Assembly: GCA_001898835.1 (NCBI GenBank) | Contig: MKVM01000001.1 | Span: 266,222-330,221 of the forward strand | Direction of reading: 5' to 3' | DNA length: 64,000 nt | From: Micrococcales bacterium 72-143 | Lineage (GTDB): Bacteria > Actinomycetota > Actinomycetes > Actinomycetales > Microbacteriaceae | Shown here: piece by piece, positions 1-9,472 of the stretch | Layout: every line of letters starts with the position of its first letter | Position numbering within the stretch: position 1 is the stretch's first letter | Notes under the pieces: generated by a model | The model's input: the letters and a program-made list of their open reading frames with translations, nothing else | What the model was told of the DNA's origin: nothing | Databases searched by the model: none | Translations under genes and position numbers: made by a program

Positions 1-373
1 TCTTGATCGCCTCGACCTTCGCGCCGATCAGCTCGACGTCGTACTTCGCGAGGATGCCCGCCTCGTCGAGGGCGATCGCGGCGTTGAGCGCCGTCTGCCC
101 GCCGAGCGTGGGGAGCACCGCATCCGGGCGCTCCTTCGCGATGATCGCCTCGAGGATCTCGTTCGTGATCGGCTCGATGTAGGTGGCGTCGGCGAAGTCG
201 GGATCGGTCATGATCGTCGCCGGGTTCGGGTTGACGAGGATGACGCGCACCCCCTCGGCGCGCAGCACGCGGCACGCCTGGGTGCCCGAGTAGTCGAACT
301 CGGCGGCCTGGCCGATCACGATCGGGCCGGACCCGATCACGAGGACGCTCTGGATGTCGGGGCGCTTGGGCAC
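1..373 (-). CDS. carB: carbamoyl-phosphate synthase large subunit, N-terminal part (partial)
   Basis: Only the first ~124 codons are in the window; the gene runs off the left edge. The product makes carbamoyl phosphate from bicarbonate, ATP and glutamine-derived ammonia for pyrimidine and arginine synthesis, in complex with CarA. The GTG start follows the carA TAA stop with no gap, so the two genes share a reading frame and are probably translationally coupled. The translation gives [14 protein letters not shown] near the start, then [25 protein letters not shown] and [11 protein letters not shown], the canonical opening of the first ATP-grasp half of CarB. Identity is certain from these motifs; the remainder cannot be assessed. 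Confidence 0.97.
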   Translation of the reverse strand, partial: MPKRPDIQSVLVIGSGPIVIGQAAEFDYSGTQACRVLRAEGVRVILVNPNPATIMTDPDFADATYIEPITNEILEAIIAKERPDAVLPTLGGQTALNAAIALDEAGILAKYDVELIGAKVEAIK

Positions 374-1516
374 TTAGCTCTTCTTCGCGAGGTCGGCCGC
401 GACGAGGTCGCGGAAACGGTCGAACAGGTAGTTGGCGTCGTGGGGGCCGGCCGCCGCCTCGGGGTGGTACTGCACCGAGAAGGCGGGGATGTCGAGCGCA
501 CGCAGGCCCTCCACGACGTTGTCGTTGAGGCCCACGTGGCTCACCTCGAGGCGTCCGTAGCCGTTGGGGCTGTCGATGACGCCCTCGAGCGGCGCGTCGA
601 CGGCGAAGCCGTGATTGTGCGCGGTGATCTCGACGCGGCCGGTGGCCTTGTCGAGCACCGGCTGGTTGATGCCGCGGTGACCGTACGGCAGCTTGTAGGT
701 GCCGAGGCCGAGCGCGCGACCGAGCAGCTGGTTGCCGAAGCAGATGCCGAAGAACGGCAGCCCCTCGTCGAGCACCCCCCGCAGGAGTGCGACGTGGTCC
801 GTGGATGCGGCCGGGTCGCCGGGTCCGTTCGAGTAGAAGACCGCGACGGGGTCGATCTCGAGGATCCCGGCGAGCGTCACGTCCTGCGGGAGGACGTGCA
901 CCTCGAAGCCGCGGTCGGCGAGGTTGTCGATCGTCGCCTGCTTCACGCCGAGGTCGAGCACGGCGAGGTTGCCGAGCCGCTCCCCGCGTGCGGGCGTCAC
1001 GGTCGCGGCGGCGACCGAGACGGCGGCGGAGAGGTTCTGCCCCGCCATCTGCGCCGCCGAGCGCACGATCGCGAGCTGCTCCTCGGGTGCGAGCGCGCCG
1101 TCCGGGCCGGAGAAGATGCCGGCGCGCATCGAGCCGGCATCGCGCAGCCGCCGCGTGACGGCGCGGGTGTCGATGCCGCTGATGCCCACGACGCCGTTCC
1201 GCGTCAGGTCGTCGTCGAGGCTCCCGTTCGCGCGGAAGTTGGAGACCACGCGCGAGGGGTCGCGCACGACGTAGCCCGACACCCAGATGCGCCGCGACTC
1301 GGGGTCCTCGTCGTTCACGCCCGTGTTGCCGATGTGCGGCGCGGTCATCACGACGATCTGCCCCGCGTAGCTCGGGTCGGTGAGGGTCTCCTGGTATCCG
1401 GTCATGCCCGTGGCGAAGACCGCCTCCCCGAGGGTACGTCCCCGCGCGCCGTACGCGCGGCCGGGGTATCGGGTGCCGTCCTCGAGCACGAGGACCGCGG
1501 GCTCGGTGTCGATCAT
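374..1516 (-). CDS. carA: carbamoyl-phosphate synthase small (glutaminase) subunit
   Basis: 380 aa, the usual length. It hydrolyses glutamine and passes ammonia to CarB. The N-terminal CarA-specific domain (about 1-170) contains [17 protein letters not shown]. The C-terminal class I glutamine amidotransferase domain has the nucleophile Cys259 in [12 protein letters not shown] and the His351/Glu353 pair in SVQYHPEA. The ATG start overlaps the stop of the upstream PH-protein gene by 4 nt (ATGA). It is the fifth gene of the pyrR-pyrB-pyrC-PH-carA-carB operon, so it should share PyrR control at the leader. Confidence 0.98.
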   Translation of the reverse strand: MIDTEPAVLVLEDGTRYPGRAYGARGRTLGEAVFATGMTGYQETLTDPSYAGQIVVMTAPHIGNTGVNDEDPESRRIWVSGYVVRDPSRVVSNFRANGSLDDDLTRNGVVGISGIDTRAVTRRLRDAGSMRAGIFSGPDGALAPEEQLAIVRSAAQMAGQNLSAAVSVAAATVTPARGERLGNLAVLDLGVKQATIDNLADRGFEVHVLPQDVTLAGILEIDPVAVFYSNGPGDPAASTDHVALLRGVLDEGLPFFGICFGNQLLGRALGLGTYKLPYGHRGINQPVLDKATGRVEITAHNHGFAVDAPLEGVIDSPNGYGRLEVSHVGLNDNVVEGLRALDIPAFSVQYHPEAAAGPHDANYLFDRFRDLVAADLAKKS

Positions 1517-2055
1517 GCGGAAACCTCTCCGTCGGGGGTGGATGGGGTGTCGCCGGTGCGCGCGGCGGCCGCGGCGCTCGGCGAGAGCTCGGTGAGGGCG
1601 TCGAGGAGGGCCTCGGATTGCCCGGAACGCAGGTAGGTGTCCACGGCGGTGCCCCCGAGCTCCCAGCGCACGAAGACGAGGCCTCCCTCCTCGACGCCGC
1701 GGTCGATCGCCCAGGTGGCGAGCCCGACGCCCCGGATGTCGGCGACCGGGATGAAGGCGGGGCGCGCGCCCGCGAGGTCCAGCACGATGCCGCCGCGCGC
1801 GATCCGCACCTCGCCCTGGGCCCGGAACGCGAGCCCCTGCACGACGACCCGCTCGAGCGGCTGCTCCGCGAGCGTCGTCGCGACGTAGAGCACCCGCTCC
1901 CGCGCCAGCTCCTCGCCGACCTCGGCGGGCGGCACGGGGACGACGTCGAGCGCGGACTGGCGGCGGCGACGGTTGCGCCAGCCGAGCGCCATGAACGCGA
2001 AGGCGATGAGCACCATCGCGAGCACGACGAGCGCCGGGATCACGCGCTCATCCAC
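1513..2055 (-). CDS. PH-domain-like single-pass membrane protein of the pyrimidine operon
   Basis: 180 aa. One N-terminal membrane segment (about residues 6-27, hydrophobic run [19 protein letters not shown]) is followed by a basic RNRRRRQ stretch and a cytoplasmic domain that looks like the small bacterial PH-like fold. It has no catalytic motif. The GTG start overlaps the pyrC stop by 8 nt, and the end overlaps carA by 4 nt, so it is firmly part of the operon. A membrane protein in this slot between pyrC and carA is common in actinobacteria (for example the Rv1382 position in Mycobacterium). Its function is unknown; a role in membrane association of the pathway is only a guess. Confidence 0.85.
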   Translation of the reverse strand: MDERVIPALVVLAMVLIAFAFMALGWRNRRRRQSALDVVPVPPAEVGEELARERVLYVATTLAEQPLERVVVQGLAFRAQGEVRIARGGIVLDLAGARPAFIPVADIRGVGLATWAIDRGVEEGGLVFVRWELGGTAVDTYLRSGQSEALLDALTELSPSAAAAARTGDTPSTPDGEVSA

Positions 2056-3382
2056 GGGACACCTCCGAGGCGTCGCGGAGCTCGCCGTCGAGCACGGTCG
2101 GCACGCCGGCGTGGAGCGTCGCGACGACGCGACCCGGCAGCTCGCGTCCCAGGTAGGGCGAGTTGACGCCCTTCCCGTGCAGCGCGTCGGTGCCGAAGGT
2201 GCGGCGGCCTGCCGGGTCCACGAGGGTCAGGTGGGCGGGGCTGCCCACCTCGAAGGGCGCGTCGTAGCCGTCGAGACGCCCGATCTCCGCGGGGACCCGG
2301 GAGAGGACGCGCGCGACGTCGGCCCAGCCGATGAGCCCCGTGTCGACCATCGCGGCCTGCACGACCGAGAGCGCGCTCTCGAGGCCGACCATGCCGAAGG
2401 AGGCCTCCTGCCAGGCGCACTCCTTCGTCTCGATCGGATGGGGCGCGTGGTCGGTCGCGACGATGTCGATCGTGCCGTCGGCGAGGGCGGCGCGCAGCGC
2501 GAGCACGTCCTCGTCGCGGCGCAGCGGCGGGTTCACCTTGAACCGGGCGTCGTAACGGGGCAGGTACGGCGCGGCGGCGTCGGCCACGAGCTGCTCGGTG
2601 AGCAGGAGGTGATGCGGGGTCACCTCGGCCGTCACCCGGATGCCGCGCGCCTTCGCCCAGCGCACCACCTCGACGCTGCCCGCCGTGGAGAGGTGGCAGA
2701 CGTGCAGGCGGGCGCCCACGGCATCCGCGAGCAGCACGTCGCGCGCGACGATCGCCTCCTCGGCGACCGCCGGCCAGCCGGCGAGCCCGAGCTCCGAGCT
2801 CAGGGCGCCCTCGTTCATCTGCGCGCCCTCGGTGAGCCGCGGCTCCTGGGCGTGCTGGGCGATGACGCCGTCGAAGGTCGCCACGTACTCGAGCGCGCGG
2901 CGCATGAGCAGCGCGTCGTGCACGCACTTGCCGTCGTCGCTGAACACGCGCACGGCCGCCCGCGAGCGGGCCATCGCGCCGATCTCGGCGAGTCGCTCCC
3001 CCGCGAGGCCGACCGTCACGGCGCCGATGGGACGGACGGTCGCGTAGCCGTGCTGGGCGCCGAGGGAGGCCACCTGCTCGACCACGCCCGCCGTGTCGGC
3101 CACCGGCGAGGTGTTGGCCATCGCGTGCACGGCCGTGAAGCCGCCCGCCGCCGCCGCGCGGGTGCCGGTCAGCACCGTCTCGCTCTGCTCGAAGCCCGGC
3201 TCGCGCAGGTGGGTGTGAAGGTCGACGAGCCCGGGCAGCGCCACGAGCCCGTCGGCGTCGACGACGGTCGCCCCGGAGCGCGACAGCCCGCTGCCGCGCT
3301 CGGCGATGACGCCGCCTTCGATGAGCAGCTCGGTCGCCGAGCCGTCGGGGAGCTGCGCTCCGCGGATGAGGACCGTCGTCAT
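2048..3382 (-). CDS. pyrC: dihydroorotase
   Basis: 444 aa amidohydrolase that interconverts carbamoyl aspartate and dihydroorotate, the third step of UMP synthesis. Metal ligands are visible in [10 protein letters not shown] (His56, His58), in [11 protein letters not shown], in HLSTAGSVE and in [15 protein letters not shown]. The ATG start was chosen because it overlaps the pyrB stop by 4 nt (ATGA) and gives the standard length; the longer open frame upstream is antisense-like Arg-rich sequence inside pyrB. It is cotranscribed with pyrB and the PH-protein gene. Confidence 0.97.
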   Translation of the reverse strand: MTTVLIRGAQLPDGSATELLIEGGVIAERGSGLSRSGATVVDADGLVALPGLVDLHTHLREPGFEQSETVLTGTRAAAAGGFTAVHAMANTSPVADTAGVVEQVASLGAQHGYATVRPIGAVTVGLAGERLAEIGAMARSRAAVRVFSDDGKCVHDALLMRRALEYVATFDGVIAQHAQEPRLTEGAQMNEGALSSELGLAGWPAVAEEAIVARDVLLADAVGARLHVCHLSTAGSVEVVRWAKARGIRVTAEVTPHHLLLTEQLVADAAAPYLPRYDARFKVNPPLRRDEDVLALRAALADGTIDIVATDHAPHPIETKECAWQEASFGMVGLESALSVVQAAMVDTGLIGWADVARVLSRVPAEIGRLDGYDAPFEVGSPAHLTLVDPAGRRTFGTDALHGKGVNSPYLGRELPGRVVATLHAGVPTVLDGELRDASEVSRG

Positions 3383-4338
3383 ACCGCGACCTCCCGCGTG
3401 TCGGAACCTGAGAGCACGAGGTAGAGCACCGCCATCCGTATCGACACCCCGTTGGCGACCTGGTCGAGGATGACCGACCGGGGCGAGTCGGCGGCACGCG
3501 CCGAGATCTCCAGCCCGCGGTTCATGGGTCCGGGGTGCATGACAATCGTATCCGCCGGCAGCCGGGCGAGTCGCTCGTCGCCGAGCCCCCAGGCGTTCGC
3601 GTACTCGCGCTCGTGCGGGAAGTAGGCGGCGTGCATCCGCTCCTGCTGCACGCGCAGCATCATGATCGCGTCGGGGCGCTGTGCGATGACCTCGTCGAGG
3701 TCGGTGCCGACGGTCACGGGCCAGGTCTCGACGCCCACGGGCAGCAGCGTGCGCGGGCCCACGAGGTGGATCTGCGCGCCGAGCGTCGCGAGCAGCCACA
3801 CGTTCGAGCGGGCGACCCGCGAGTGCAGGATGTCGCCCACGATCGCGACGCGCACCCCGTCGAGGTCGCGGCCCCGCGATGCGTCCCCGTGCAGCGCCTT
3901 GCGCAGCGTGTACGCGTCGAGCAGCCCCTGGGTGGGGTGCTGATGGGTTCCGTCGCCGGCGTTCACGACGGCCGCGTCGATCCAGTCGGATGCGGCGAGA
4001 ACCTCGGCCGCGCCGGACGCGGAGTGCCGCAGCACGACCGCGTCGATGCCCATGGCGGCGATCGTCTGCGTGGTGTCCTTGAGGCTCTCGCCCTTCGACA
4101 CGCTCGAGCCCTTCGCCGAGAAGGTGATGACGTCGGCGGAGAGGCGCTTCGCCGCCGTCTCGAAGCTCAGACGGGTGCGCGTGGAGTCCTCGAAGAAGAC
4201 GTTCGCGACGGTCCGGCCGCGCAGGGTGGGCAGCTTCGGCACGGCGCGGGTCGCCACCTCGGCCATGTCCTCTGCCACGTCGAGGATGGCGAGCGCCTGC
4301 TCGCGGGGAAGCCCCTCGGTCGTCAGCAGGTGCCTCAC
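3379..4338 (-). CDS. pyrB: aspartate carbamoyltransferase catalytic subunit
   Basis: 319 aa, typical for the catalytic chain. It condenses carbamoyl phosphate with aspartate. The phosphate-binding signature FFEDSTRTR is at residues 48-56; [10 protein letters not shown] and the aspartate-loop region [11 protein letters not shown] are also intact. No regulatory pyrI follows, as expected in actinobacteria. The start overlaps the pyrR stop by 4 nt. Confidence 0.98.
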   Translation of the reverse strand: MRHLLTTEGLPREQALAILDVAEDMAEVATRAVPKLPTLRGRTVANVFFEDSTRTRLSFETAAKRLSADVITFSAKGSSVSKGESLKDTTQTIAAMGIDAVVLRHSASGAAEVLAASDWIDAAVVNAGDGTHQHPTQGLLDAYTLRKALHGDASRGRDLDGVRVAIVGDILHSRVARSNVWLLATLGAQIHLVGPRTLLPVGVETWPVTVGTDLDEVIAQRPDAIMMLRVQQERMHAAYFPHEREYANAWGLGDERLARLPADTIVMHPGPMNRGLEISARAADSPRSVILDQVANGVSIRMAVLYLVLSGSDTREVAV

Positions 4339-4880
4339 GAGCCGCTCCCCTCGCCCTCGATCGCCACGGCGTCCTCACCGTCGGTCTCGCCGAGGCGCAC
4401 GTAGATGCGCTCGGCGACCGCGGTGGGCAGGTTCTTGCCCACGAAGTCGGCGCGGATCGGCAGCTCGCGGTGGCCGCGGTCGACGAGCACCGCGAGCCGG
4501 ACGGCCCGCGGTCGGCCCAGATCGCCGATCGCGTCGAGCGCCGCGCGGATGGTGCGGCCCGAGTACAGCACGTCGTCGACGAGCACGACCGTCTTGCCGT
4601 CGATGCCGCCCGCGGGCAGGCGGGTCGGGCTCGGCGTGCGCGTCGGATGCCGGGCGAGGTCGTCGCGGTACATCGTGACGTCGAGCGAGCCCACGACCCC
4701 GGAACCGGGCTCGAAGCGCTCGAGGTTGGCGGCGATCCGCTCCGCGAGGACGACGCCGCGCGTGGGGATGCCGAGGAGGACGAGATCCGAGCCGCCGCGA
4801 TTGGACTCGAGGATCTCGTGAGAGATGCGCGTGAGCGCGCGCTGAATGTCAGCCTGCTGCAGCACGGTACGTGCCGGCAT
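4335..4880 (-). CDS. pyrR: bifunctional pyr operon regulator / uracil phosphoribosyltransferase
   Basis: 181 aa using the ATG at 4880, which yields [19 protein letters not shown], the usual PyrR opening; an upstream TTG-type extension would run through the RNA element and is not preferred. The PRPP-binding motif [13 protein letters not shown] is intact. PyrR binds a conserved hairpin in pyr mRNA when UMP is high and also has uracil phosphoribosyltransferase activity. The binding element is visible immediately upstream, overlapping the ribosome-binding site, which suggests control of translation initiation rather than an antiterminator. First gene of the pyr operon. Confidence 0.96.
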   Translation of the reverse strand: MPARTVLQQADIQRALTRISHEILESNRGGSDLVLLGIPTRGVVLAERIAANLERFEPGSGVVGSLDVTMYRDDLARHPTRTPSPTRLPAGGIDGKTVVLVDDVLYSGRTIRAALDAIGDLGRPRAVRLAVLVDRGHRELPIRADFVGKNLPTAVAERIYVRLGETDGEDAVAIEGEGSGS

Positions 4881-4941
4881 CCTGACCCCCTTCCCCGCCT
4901 CTCGGGACGGACTTAAAGGACGTCGTGTCGTGACCAGCATA
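4881..4941 (-). promoter_or_regulatory. PyrR-binding leader with -10 hexamer upstream of pyrR
   Basis: Read on the minus strand, the ~60 nt before pyrR hold a TATGCT -10-like hexamer (4941-4936), then TCCTTTAAGTCC, then GTCCCGAGAGGC (4908-4897) followed by GGGGAAGGGGG and the start codon. GTCC-N-GAGAGGC matches the conserved loop of PyrR-binding RNA (purine-rich GAGAGG core). The purine tract serving as Shine-Dalgarno directly follows the loop, so PyrR binding would occlude it. No convincing -35 was found. Seen: the motif. Known: the family consensus. Inferred: translational repression of the whole pyr operon. Confidence 0.75.
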
Positions 4942-4953
4942 GCGCCTCGGGGG

Positions 4954-5838
4954 TCACCCCCAGCGCCGCAGCAGCCACCTCTCCAGCAGCCCGATGAGGG
5001 CGTCCGTCGTCTTGCCGAGCACCGCGAGCACGATGATCGCGAGGAAGATGCGGTCGACGCGCCCGTTGTTGCCGGAGTCCATGAGGAGGAACCCGAGCCC
5101 CATCGAACTCGCGAGCAGCTCGGCGGCGACGAGGAACAGCCAGGACTGCGCGAGGGCCAGCCGGAGGCCGCTCACGAGCGCGGGGATGACCGCCGGCAGC
5201 TGCACCGTCGTGAGGAGCGAGAGCCGTCCGAGGCCGTACGCGCGGCCGAGCTCCACGAGGTGCGGGTCGACGTGGCGCAGGGCGATCGAGAGCGTCGTGA
5301 GCACCGGGAACGCCGCGCCGATCGTGATGAGGATGACCTTCGACGGCTCGAAGATGCCCACGTAGAGCACCAGCAGCGGCACCCAGGCGAGCGACGGCAC
5401 CGCGCGGAGCGCCCCGATCGTGGGCGAGAGCAGGATGCTCGCGGTTCGCGAGAGCCCGATGAGCGATCCGATCACGATGCCGATGATCGAGCCGAAGGCG
5501 AAACCCTGAAGCACGCGCTGGGTGGAGATCGCGACGTCGCGCCAGAGCTGGCCGGTCGAGCCGAGCTCCCCCGCAGCGTGCACGACATCGGCGGGTGACG
5601 GGAGGCGATACGACGGGATGTCGCCGAACTCGGTCGTCGCCCACCACGCGAGGAGCACGGCGAGCGGGATGAGCGCGCCGCCGACGATCGGCCACCAGCG
5701 TCGCTCGCCGCGCGCACGGCGGCGGTCGACGAGCCCCGGCCCCGCTGCGGAGTAGCCGTAGACGCTCGCCTGCTGGTACGCCGAGGAGGCGACCCCCTCG
5801 GTGGGGGCCGCCGTCCCGGTGGTCTTCGCCGCGCTCAT
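4954..5838 (-). CDS. ssuC: ABC transporter permease, sulfonate/taurine/nitrate family (SsuC-like)
   Basis: 294 aa, about six membrane segments after a ~60-residue polar N-terminus. The cytoplasmic EAA-type loop is visible as [20 protein letters not shown] followed by [15 protein letters not shown], the contact site for the ATPase. It forms the membrane channel for the lipoprotein and ATPase encoded just upstream. The stop codon lies within a perfect GGGGG-TCA-CCCCC inverted repeat that could act as a weak terminator before the pyrR promoter. Substrate is inferred from the binding-protein family, not proven. Confidence 0.9.
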   Translation of the reverse strand: MSAAKTTGTAAPTEGVASSAYQQASVYGYSAAGPGLVDRRRARGERRWWPIVGGALIPLAVLLAWWATTEFGDIPSYRLPSPADVVHAAGELGSTGQLWRDVAISTQRVLQGFAFGSIIGIVIGSLIGLSRTASILLSPTIGALRAVPSLAWVPLLVLYVGIFEPSKVILITIGAAFPVLTTLSIALRHVDPHLVELGRAYGLGRLSLLTTVQLPAVIPALVSGLRLALAQSWLFLVAAELLASSMGLGFLLMDSGNNGRVDRIFLAIIVLAVLGKTTDALIGLLERWLLRRWG

Positions 5839-5857
5839 CGCGATCGATCCGCTCCCG

Positions 5858-6883
5858 CTAGAGGGCGCTCGGGTCGGCCGCCTTCGCGAACTTCGGCTCG
5901 AGGAGGCTGTCGAGCGCGTCGTCGATCGCCTTCTGGCTCGCGACGTCGCCGGACTCGACGAACACCGGGCCGATGACCTTCAGCACGTCGAGCTGGGCCT
6001 TGCCGGGCACCGGGTCGACGGCGAGGTTGGTGCGGTCGGCGATCACGGCGGTCGCGATGGCGGGGTCGATGCCGGCCACCTCGGCGAGGATCGCCGCGGT
6101 CTTCTCGGGGTTCTCCTCGGCCCAGGCGCGGGCCTTCTCGTAGGCGTTCACGACGAGCTGCGCCAGGTCGGCGTGGTTCGTGATGAAGTCCTCGGTGGCG
6201 TTGAGGAAGCCGTAGCTGTTGAAGTCGATGTTGTCGTAGATGATCTTCGATGCGCCGTTCGCGACGCTCGTCGAGAGCAGCGGGTCGAGGCCCGACCACG
6301 CGTCGACCGCACCCGCCTCGAGCGCGGCCTTGCCGTCCGCGTGCTGGAGGTTCTCGACCACCACGTCGTCGAGGCTCAGGCCGTTGGCCTCGAGCGTCTG
6401 CAGCAGGAAGAAGTAGGGATCGGTGCCCTTGGTGGCGGCGATGTGCTTGCCCTTGAGCTCCGAGACCTCGGTGACGGGGGAGCTCGCCGGCACGAGGATC
6501 GCCGCCCAGTTCGGCTGGCTGTAGATGTCGATCACCTTGATGGGCGAGCCGTTGGAGCGGGCGAGGAGCGCGGCGGAGCCGGCCGTCGAGCCCACGTCGA
6601 TCGCCCCGGCCCGCAGCGCCTCGTTGGCCTTGTTGGATCCCGCGGACTGCACCCAGTTGACGGTGACGTCGTCGCCGAGCGCGTCCTCGAGCCAGCCCTG
6701 GTCCTTGATGACGAGGCTCAGCGGGTTGTAGGTCGCGAAGTCGATGTTGAGGGTCGTGGCGCTCCAGCCCTCCTGGGAGGGCGTCTCGTCACCGGCGGGC
6801 GCGCCCTCGCCCGCGACGCAGCCGCTGAGGGCGAGGGCCGCGGCGGTGGCGACCGCTGCGGCGGCCAGGATGCTCTTCTTCAT
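5858..6883 (-). CDS. ssuA: ABC transporter substrate-binding lipoprotein (SsuA-like, aliphatic sulfonate family)
   Basis: 341 aa from the ATG at 6883. A lipoprotein signal peptide ends in the lipobox ALSGC (Cys about 22). The mature part has the periplasmic-binding-protein-2 fold typical of SsuA/TauA: NWVQSAGSNKANEALRAG, IDVGSTAGSAALLARSNG, AATKGTDPYFFLLQ and ENLQHADGKAALEAG. It captures the substrate outside the membrane and delivers it to the adjacent permease. The order ATPase, binding protein, permease is seen in many actinobacterial sulfonate importers. The exact substrate (sulfonate, taurine or other) cannot be read from sequence. Confidence 0.92.
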   Translation of the reverse strand: MKKSILAAAAVATAAALALSGCVAGEGAPAGDETPSQEGWSATTLNIDFATYNPLSLVIKDQGWLEDALGDDVTVNWVQSAGSNKANEALRAGAIDVGSTAGSAALLARSNGSPIKVIDIYSQPNWAAILVPASSPVTEVSELKGKHIAATKGTDPYFFLLQTLEANGLSLDDVVVENLQHADGKAALEAGAVDAWSGLDPLLSTSVANGASKIIYDNIDFNSYGFLNATEDFITNHADLAQLVVNAYEKARAWAEENPEKTAAILAEVAGIDPAIATAVIADRTNLAVDPVPGKAQLDVLKVIGPVFVESGDVASQKAIDDALDSLLEPKFAKAADPSAL

Positions 6884-6920
6884 GGGTGTCCTTGCTGTGG
6901 ATGGCGGGTGGATGCGGCGC

Positions 6921-7775
6921 TCAGGAGCCCGCGCGCTTCGCGCGCTGGGCCTTGATCGCCTGGGTGATGTAGTTCTCGGGGTGGTGGCTCTCGACTCCGA
7001 GGAGCGAGAGCAGCTCGGCGCGGAGCACCGCGAGCTGGGCGTCGCCGCGGTCGCGTGGCCGCTTCTTGCCGACCTCCAGCACACGGCGGATGGTCGCGCC
7101 CGGTGCGTCACCCTCGGAGCCGAGCAGCACGATCCGGTCGGCCAGCTGCAGGGCCTCGTCGACGTCGTGCGTGACGAGCACGATCGTGGCGGGCTCGGCG
7201 GCGTGGATCTCGAGAAGGAGGTCCTGCATCGTGAGGCGGGTGAGTGCGTCGAGGGCGCCGAACGGCTCGTCGAGCAGCAGCACGCCGGGGTTGCGGGCCA
7301 GCGCCCTGGCGAGCGAGGCGCGCTGCGCCATCCCCCCGGAGATCTGCCGCGGGCGCAGGGTGCTCGCGTGGTCGAGCTGCACGAGGCGCAGCAGCTCGGC
7401 GACGCGCGCCCGGCCGGCCGCCCTCGCCGTGCCGCGCGGAAGGCCCAGCTCGACGTTGCGCTCGATCGTGCGCCACGGCAGCAGTCGCGGCTCCTGGAAG
7501 GCGACGGCGCTGCGCTGGTCGACGACCGCGACGGGTGTGCCCGCGATGGTCAGCTGCCCGGCGTCCGCGCGGTCGAGCCCCGAGACGAGTCGCAGCAGGG
7601 TCGACTTGCCGCAGCCGGACGGCCCGAGCAGGGCGACGATCTCACCCGCGCGGATGTCGAGGTCGACATCGCGCAGCACGACCCGCTCCCCGCCGTCGGG
7701 GGCCGGGAAGCGGCGCCCGACGCCCGCGATGCGCACCGGAAGGGCGGCAGCGGTGGGGGTGTCGAGGACAGTCAC
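6921..7775 (-). CDS. ssuB: ABC transporter ATP-binding protein (SsuB-like)
   Basis: 284 aa with a GTG start. Walker A is GPSGCGKSTLL, the Q-loop region is AFQEPRLLPW, the signature is ISGGMAQRASLARAL (Ile replaces the usual Leu), Walker B is VLLLDEPFGALD and the switch His is in VTHDVDEAL. AFQEPRLLPW is characteristic of the SsuB/TauB/NrtD subfamily. It energises the SsuA-SsuC importer. It is the first gene of the three-gene operon; a TACCGT hexamer exactly 7 nt before the GTG suggests a leaderless transcript. Confidence 0.93.
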   Translation of the reverse strand: MTVLDTPTAAALPVRIAGVGRRFPAPDGGERVVLRDVDLDIRAGEIVALLGPSGCGKSTLLRLVSGLDRADAGQLTIAGTPVAVVDQRSAVAFQEPRLLPWRTIERNVELGLPRGTARAAGRARVAELLRLVQLDHASTLRPRQISGGMAQRASLARALARNPGVLLLDEPFGALDALTRLTMQDLLLEIHAAEPATIVLVTHDVDEALQLADRIVLLGSEGDAPGATIRRVLEVGKKRPRDRGDAQLAVLRAELLSLLGVESHHPENYITQAIKAQRAKRAGS

Positions 7776-7782
7776 ACGCTCG

Positions 7783-7788
7783 ACGGTA
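7783..7788 (-). promoter_or_regulatory. candidate -10 element for leaderless ssuB transcript
   Basis: TACCGT (TANNNT) lies 7 nt upstream of the ssuB GTG, which would place the transcription start at the start codon. There is no Shine-Dalgarno-like sequence. No clear -35 was found. Confidence 0.4.
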
Positions 7789-7837
7789 GGGATGCGGGCG
7801 CTCGCGCCGCAAAACGCGCTGTCATGAACTGAAACAT

Positions 7838-7854
7838 GGCGCCGCGTGGGCGCC
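7838..7854 (-). terminator. short hairpin downstream of nusB
   Basis: GGCGCC-N5-GGCGCC inverted repeat a few bases after the nusB stop. There is no U-tract. It may end the aroQ-efp-nusB transcript; weak evidence only. Confidence 0.35.
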
Positions 7855-7862
7855 GACCGGCG

Positions 7863-8273
7863 TCAGCGCTCGCGCGCGATGGCCGAGAGCACGCCGTTCA
7901 CGAAGCTTCCGGAATCGTCGGTGCTGAGCTCGCTCGCGAGCTGCACGGCCTCCGAGATCGCCACGGCATCCGGGACCTCGTCGTTGAACAGGATCTCCCA
8001 GGCGCCGGCGCGGATGATCGCGCGGTCGAGCACGGGCATCCGCTCGAGCGTCCAGCCGTGGGCGTGGGCCGCGATCGCCGTGTCGATCTGCTCGCGGTGC
8101 GCGTCGACGCCCTCGACGATGTCACGGGCGTAGCGCCACGACGCCTCCCGCGCGGGCTGCTGCGCCGCGCGCCGCTCCTCCTCGACGAGCGCGTCGGCGA
8201 GGGCGCGCTCCCGCAGGTCCGCCCCGTACAGGACGTCGATCGCCCGCTTGCGGGCCTTGGTGCGTGCGCTCAC
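7863..8273 (-). CDS. nusB: transcription antitermination factor NusB
   Basis: 136 aa, an all-helical RNA-binding protein that with NusE (S10) supports rRNA antitermination. Family features are KARKRAIDVLYGADLR at the N-terminus, LDRAIIRAGAWEILF in the middle and PDAVAISEAVQLASELSTDDSGSFVNGVL (seen as PDAVAISEAVQLASE then DSGSFVNGVL) near the C-terminus. The GTG start lies 6 nt after the efp stop. The order aroQ, efp, nusB is conserved in actinobacteria. Confidence 0.96.
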   Translation of the reverse strand: MSARTKARKRAIDVLYGADLRERALADALVEEERRAAQQPAREASWRYARDIVEGVDAHREQIDTAIAAHAHGWTLERMPVLDRAIIRAGAWEILFNDEVPDAVAISEAVQLASELSTDDSGSFVNGVLSAIARER

Positions 8274-8279
8274 CGGGGG

Positions 8280-8837
8280 TCAGACGCGGCCGAGGTAGTC
8301 GCCCGAGCGGGTGTCCACCTTGACCTTGGTGCCGGTCTCGAGGAACAGCGGCACCTGGATCTCGTAGCCGGTCTCGAGGGTCGCGGGCTTGGTGCCGGCG
8401 CTCGAGCGGTCGCCCTGCAGGCCCGGCTCGGTGTAGGTCACCTCGAGGATCACGGATGCCGGGAGCTCCACGTAGAGCGCCTCGCCCTCGTGCAGCGCGA
8501 TCTGCACGTTCTGGTTCTCGAGCATGAAGTTGGCCGCGTCGCCGACGGTCGCCGCCGGGATCGTGATCTGGTCGTAGTCGTCGGTGTCCATGAAGACGAA
8601 GCCGTCGCCGTCGCGGTAGAGGTACTGGAAGTCGCGGCGGTCGACGGTCGCGAAGTCGATCTTGGTGCCCGCGTTGAAGGTGCGGTCCACGACCTTGCCC
8701 GAGAGCACGTTCTTGAGCTTGGTGCGCACGAAGGCCCCGCCCTTGCCCGGCTTCACGTGCTGGAACTCGACCACGTTCCAGAGCTGTCCGTCGATGCTGA
8801 GGACGCTGCCGTTCTTGATGTCGTTCGTCGTGGCCAT
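8280..8837 (-). CDS. efp: translation elongation factor P
   Basis: 185 aa, three beta-barrel domains. It relieves ribosome stalling at polyproline stretches. Visible signatures are [19 protein letters not shown] with the domain-I tip loop (Lys of KPGKGG being the modification-site position) and the C-terminal [20 protein letters not shown] followed by [14 protein letters not shown] start. Cotranscribed with nusB. Confidence 0.98.
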   Translation of the reverse strand: MATTNDIKNGSVLSIDGQLWNVVEFQHVKPGKGGAFVRTKLKNVLSGKVVDRTFNAGTKIDFATVDRRDFQYLYRDGDGFVFMDTDDYDQITIPAATVGDAANFMLENQNVQIALHEGEALYVELPASVILEVTYTEPGLQGDRSSAGTKPATLETGYEIQVPLFLETGTKVKVDTRSGDYLGRV

Positions 8838-8893
8838 GCTCGTTCGCTGTTCCGTTCGTGGGGATGGGGGCGGGTGCGCCCGTACGAGTGTAG

Positions 8894-9343
8894 CTAGGCG
8901 GTCGGGGCGCGGCGAACGGCGTCGAGGGCGAGCAGGTAGGAGTCGAAGCCGAAACCGGCGATGACGCCCGTGGCGATCCCCGAGATGACGCTGCGGTGGC
9001 GGAACTCCTCGCGGGCGTGCGGGTTCGAGATGTGCACCTCGACGAGGGGGATGCCGGCCTTCGTGACGAGCGCCGCGGCGTCCCGCAGCGCGTAGCTGTA
9101 GTGCGTGAAGGCCGCGGGGTTGAGGATGACCGGAGTGCCCTCGTCGACGGCCTCGTGGAGCCAGCGCACGAGCTCGGCCTCGTCGTCGGTCTGGCGCAGG
9201 TCGATCTCGACGCCGTCGCCCGCCCGCTCGACGAGGAGCACCCGGAGGGCCGACAGGTCTTGGTGGCCGTAGACGTCGGGCTCGCGGCTGCCGAGGCGTC
9301 CGAGGTTGGGTCCGTTGAGCACCATGACGCGCGACATGGGCAT
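8894..9343 (-). CDS. aroQ: 3-dehydroquinate dehydratase, type II
   Basis: 149 aa. It dehydrates 3-dehydroquinate to 3-dehydroshikimate, the step missing from the aroB-aroK-aroC-aroE operon further right. The motif [20 protein letters not shown] gives the lid loop with Arg and Tyr; [15 protein letters not shown] carries the catalytic His region; [18 protein letters not shown] is the C-terminal active-site part. Two in-frame ATGs (9343 and 9337) are possible; neither has a clear Shine-Dalgarno. Upstream lies a REP-like repeat cluster. Confidence 0.95.
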   Translation of the reverse strand: MPMSRVMVLNGPNLGRLGSREPDVYGHQDLSALRVLLVERAGDGVEIDLRQTDDEAELVRWLHEAVDEGTPVILNPAAFTHYSYALRDAAALVTKAGIPLVEVHISNPHAREEFRHRSVISGIATGVIAGFGFDSYLLALDAVRRAPTA

Positions 9344-9358
9344 GAGCCTAGCGAGTGC

Positions 9359-9463
9359 GGTTTCGACACGCGCCTGCGGCGCTACTCGACCAACGCGGTT
9401 TCGACACTTGCCTGCGCGCCGACCCGCTGGTTGAGCAGCCCGCGCAGCGGGCGTGTCGAAACC
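9359..9463. repeat. cluster of REP-like palindromic units
   Basis: Three related units of about 35 bp. The first reads GGTTTCGACACGCGCCTGCG then GCGCTACTCGACC; the last is its inverse, CTGGTTGAGCAGCCC then GGGCGTGTCGAAACC. A middle copy CGGTTTCGACACTTGCC is truncated. Units begin or end with GGTTTCGACACG and CTGGTYGAG and have a GC-rich palindromic core. Related copies occur at 10801-10834, 15337-15370 and, degenerate, near 51131. They lie between the aroQ start and the 3' end of the broken HNH gene. Confidence 0.7.
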
Positions 9464-9472
9464 AGCTCGCCG

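Noticed and set aside
4951..4963. Strong terminator between ssuC and pyrR (GGGGG-TCA-CCCCC)
   Set aside because: Only five pairs with a 3-nt loop formed around the stop codon and no U-tract; noted under ssuC but not called separately.
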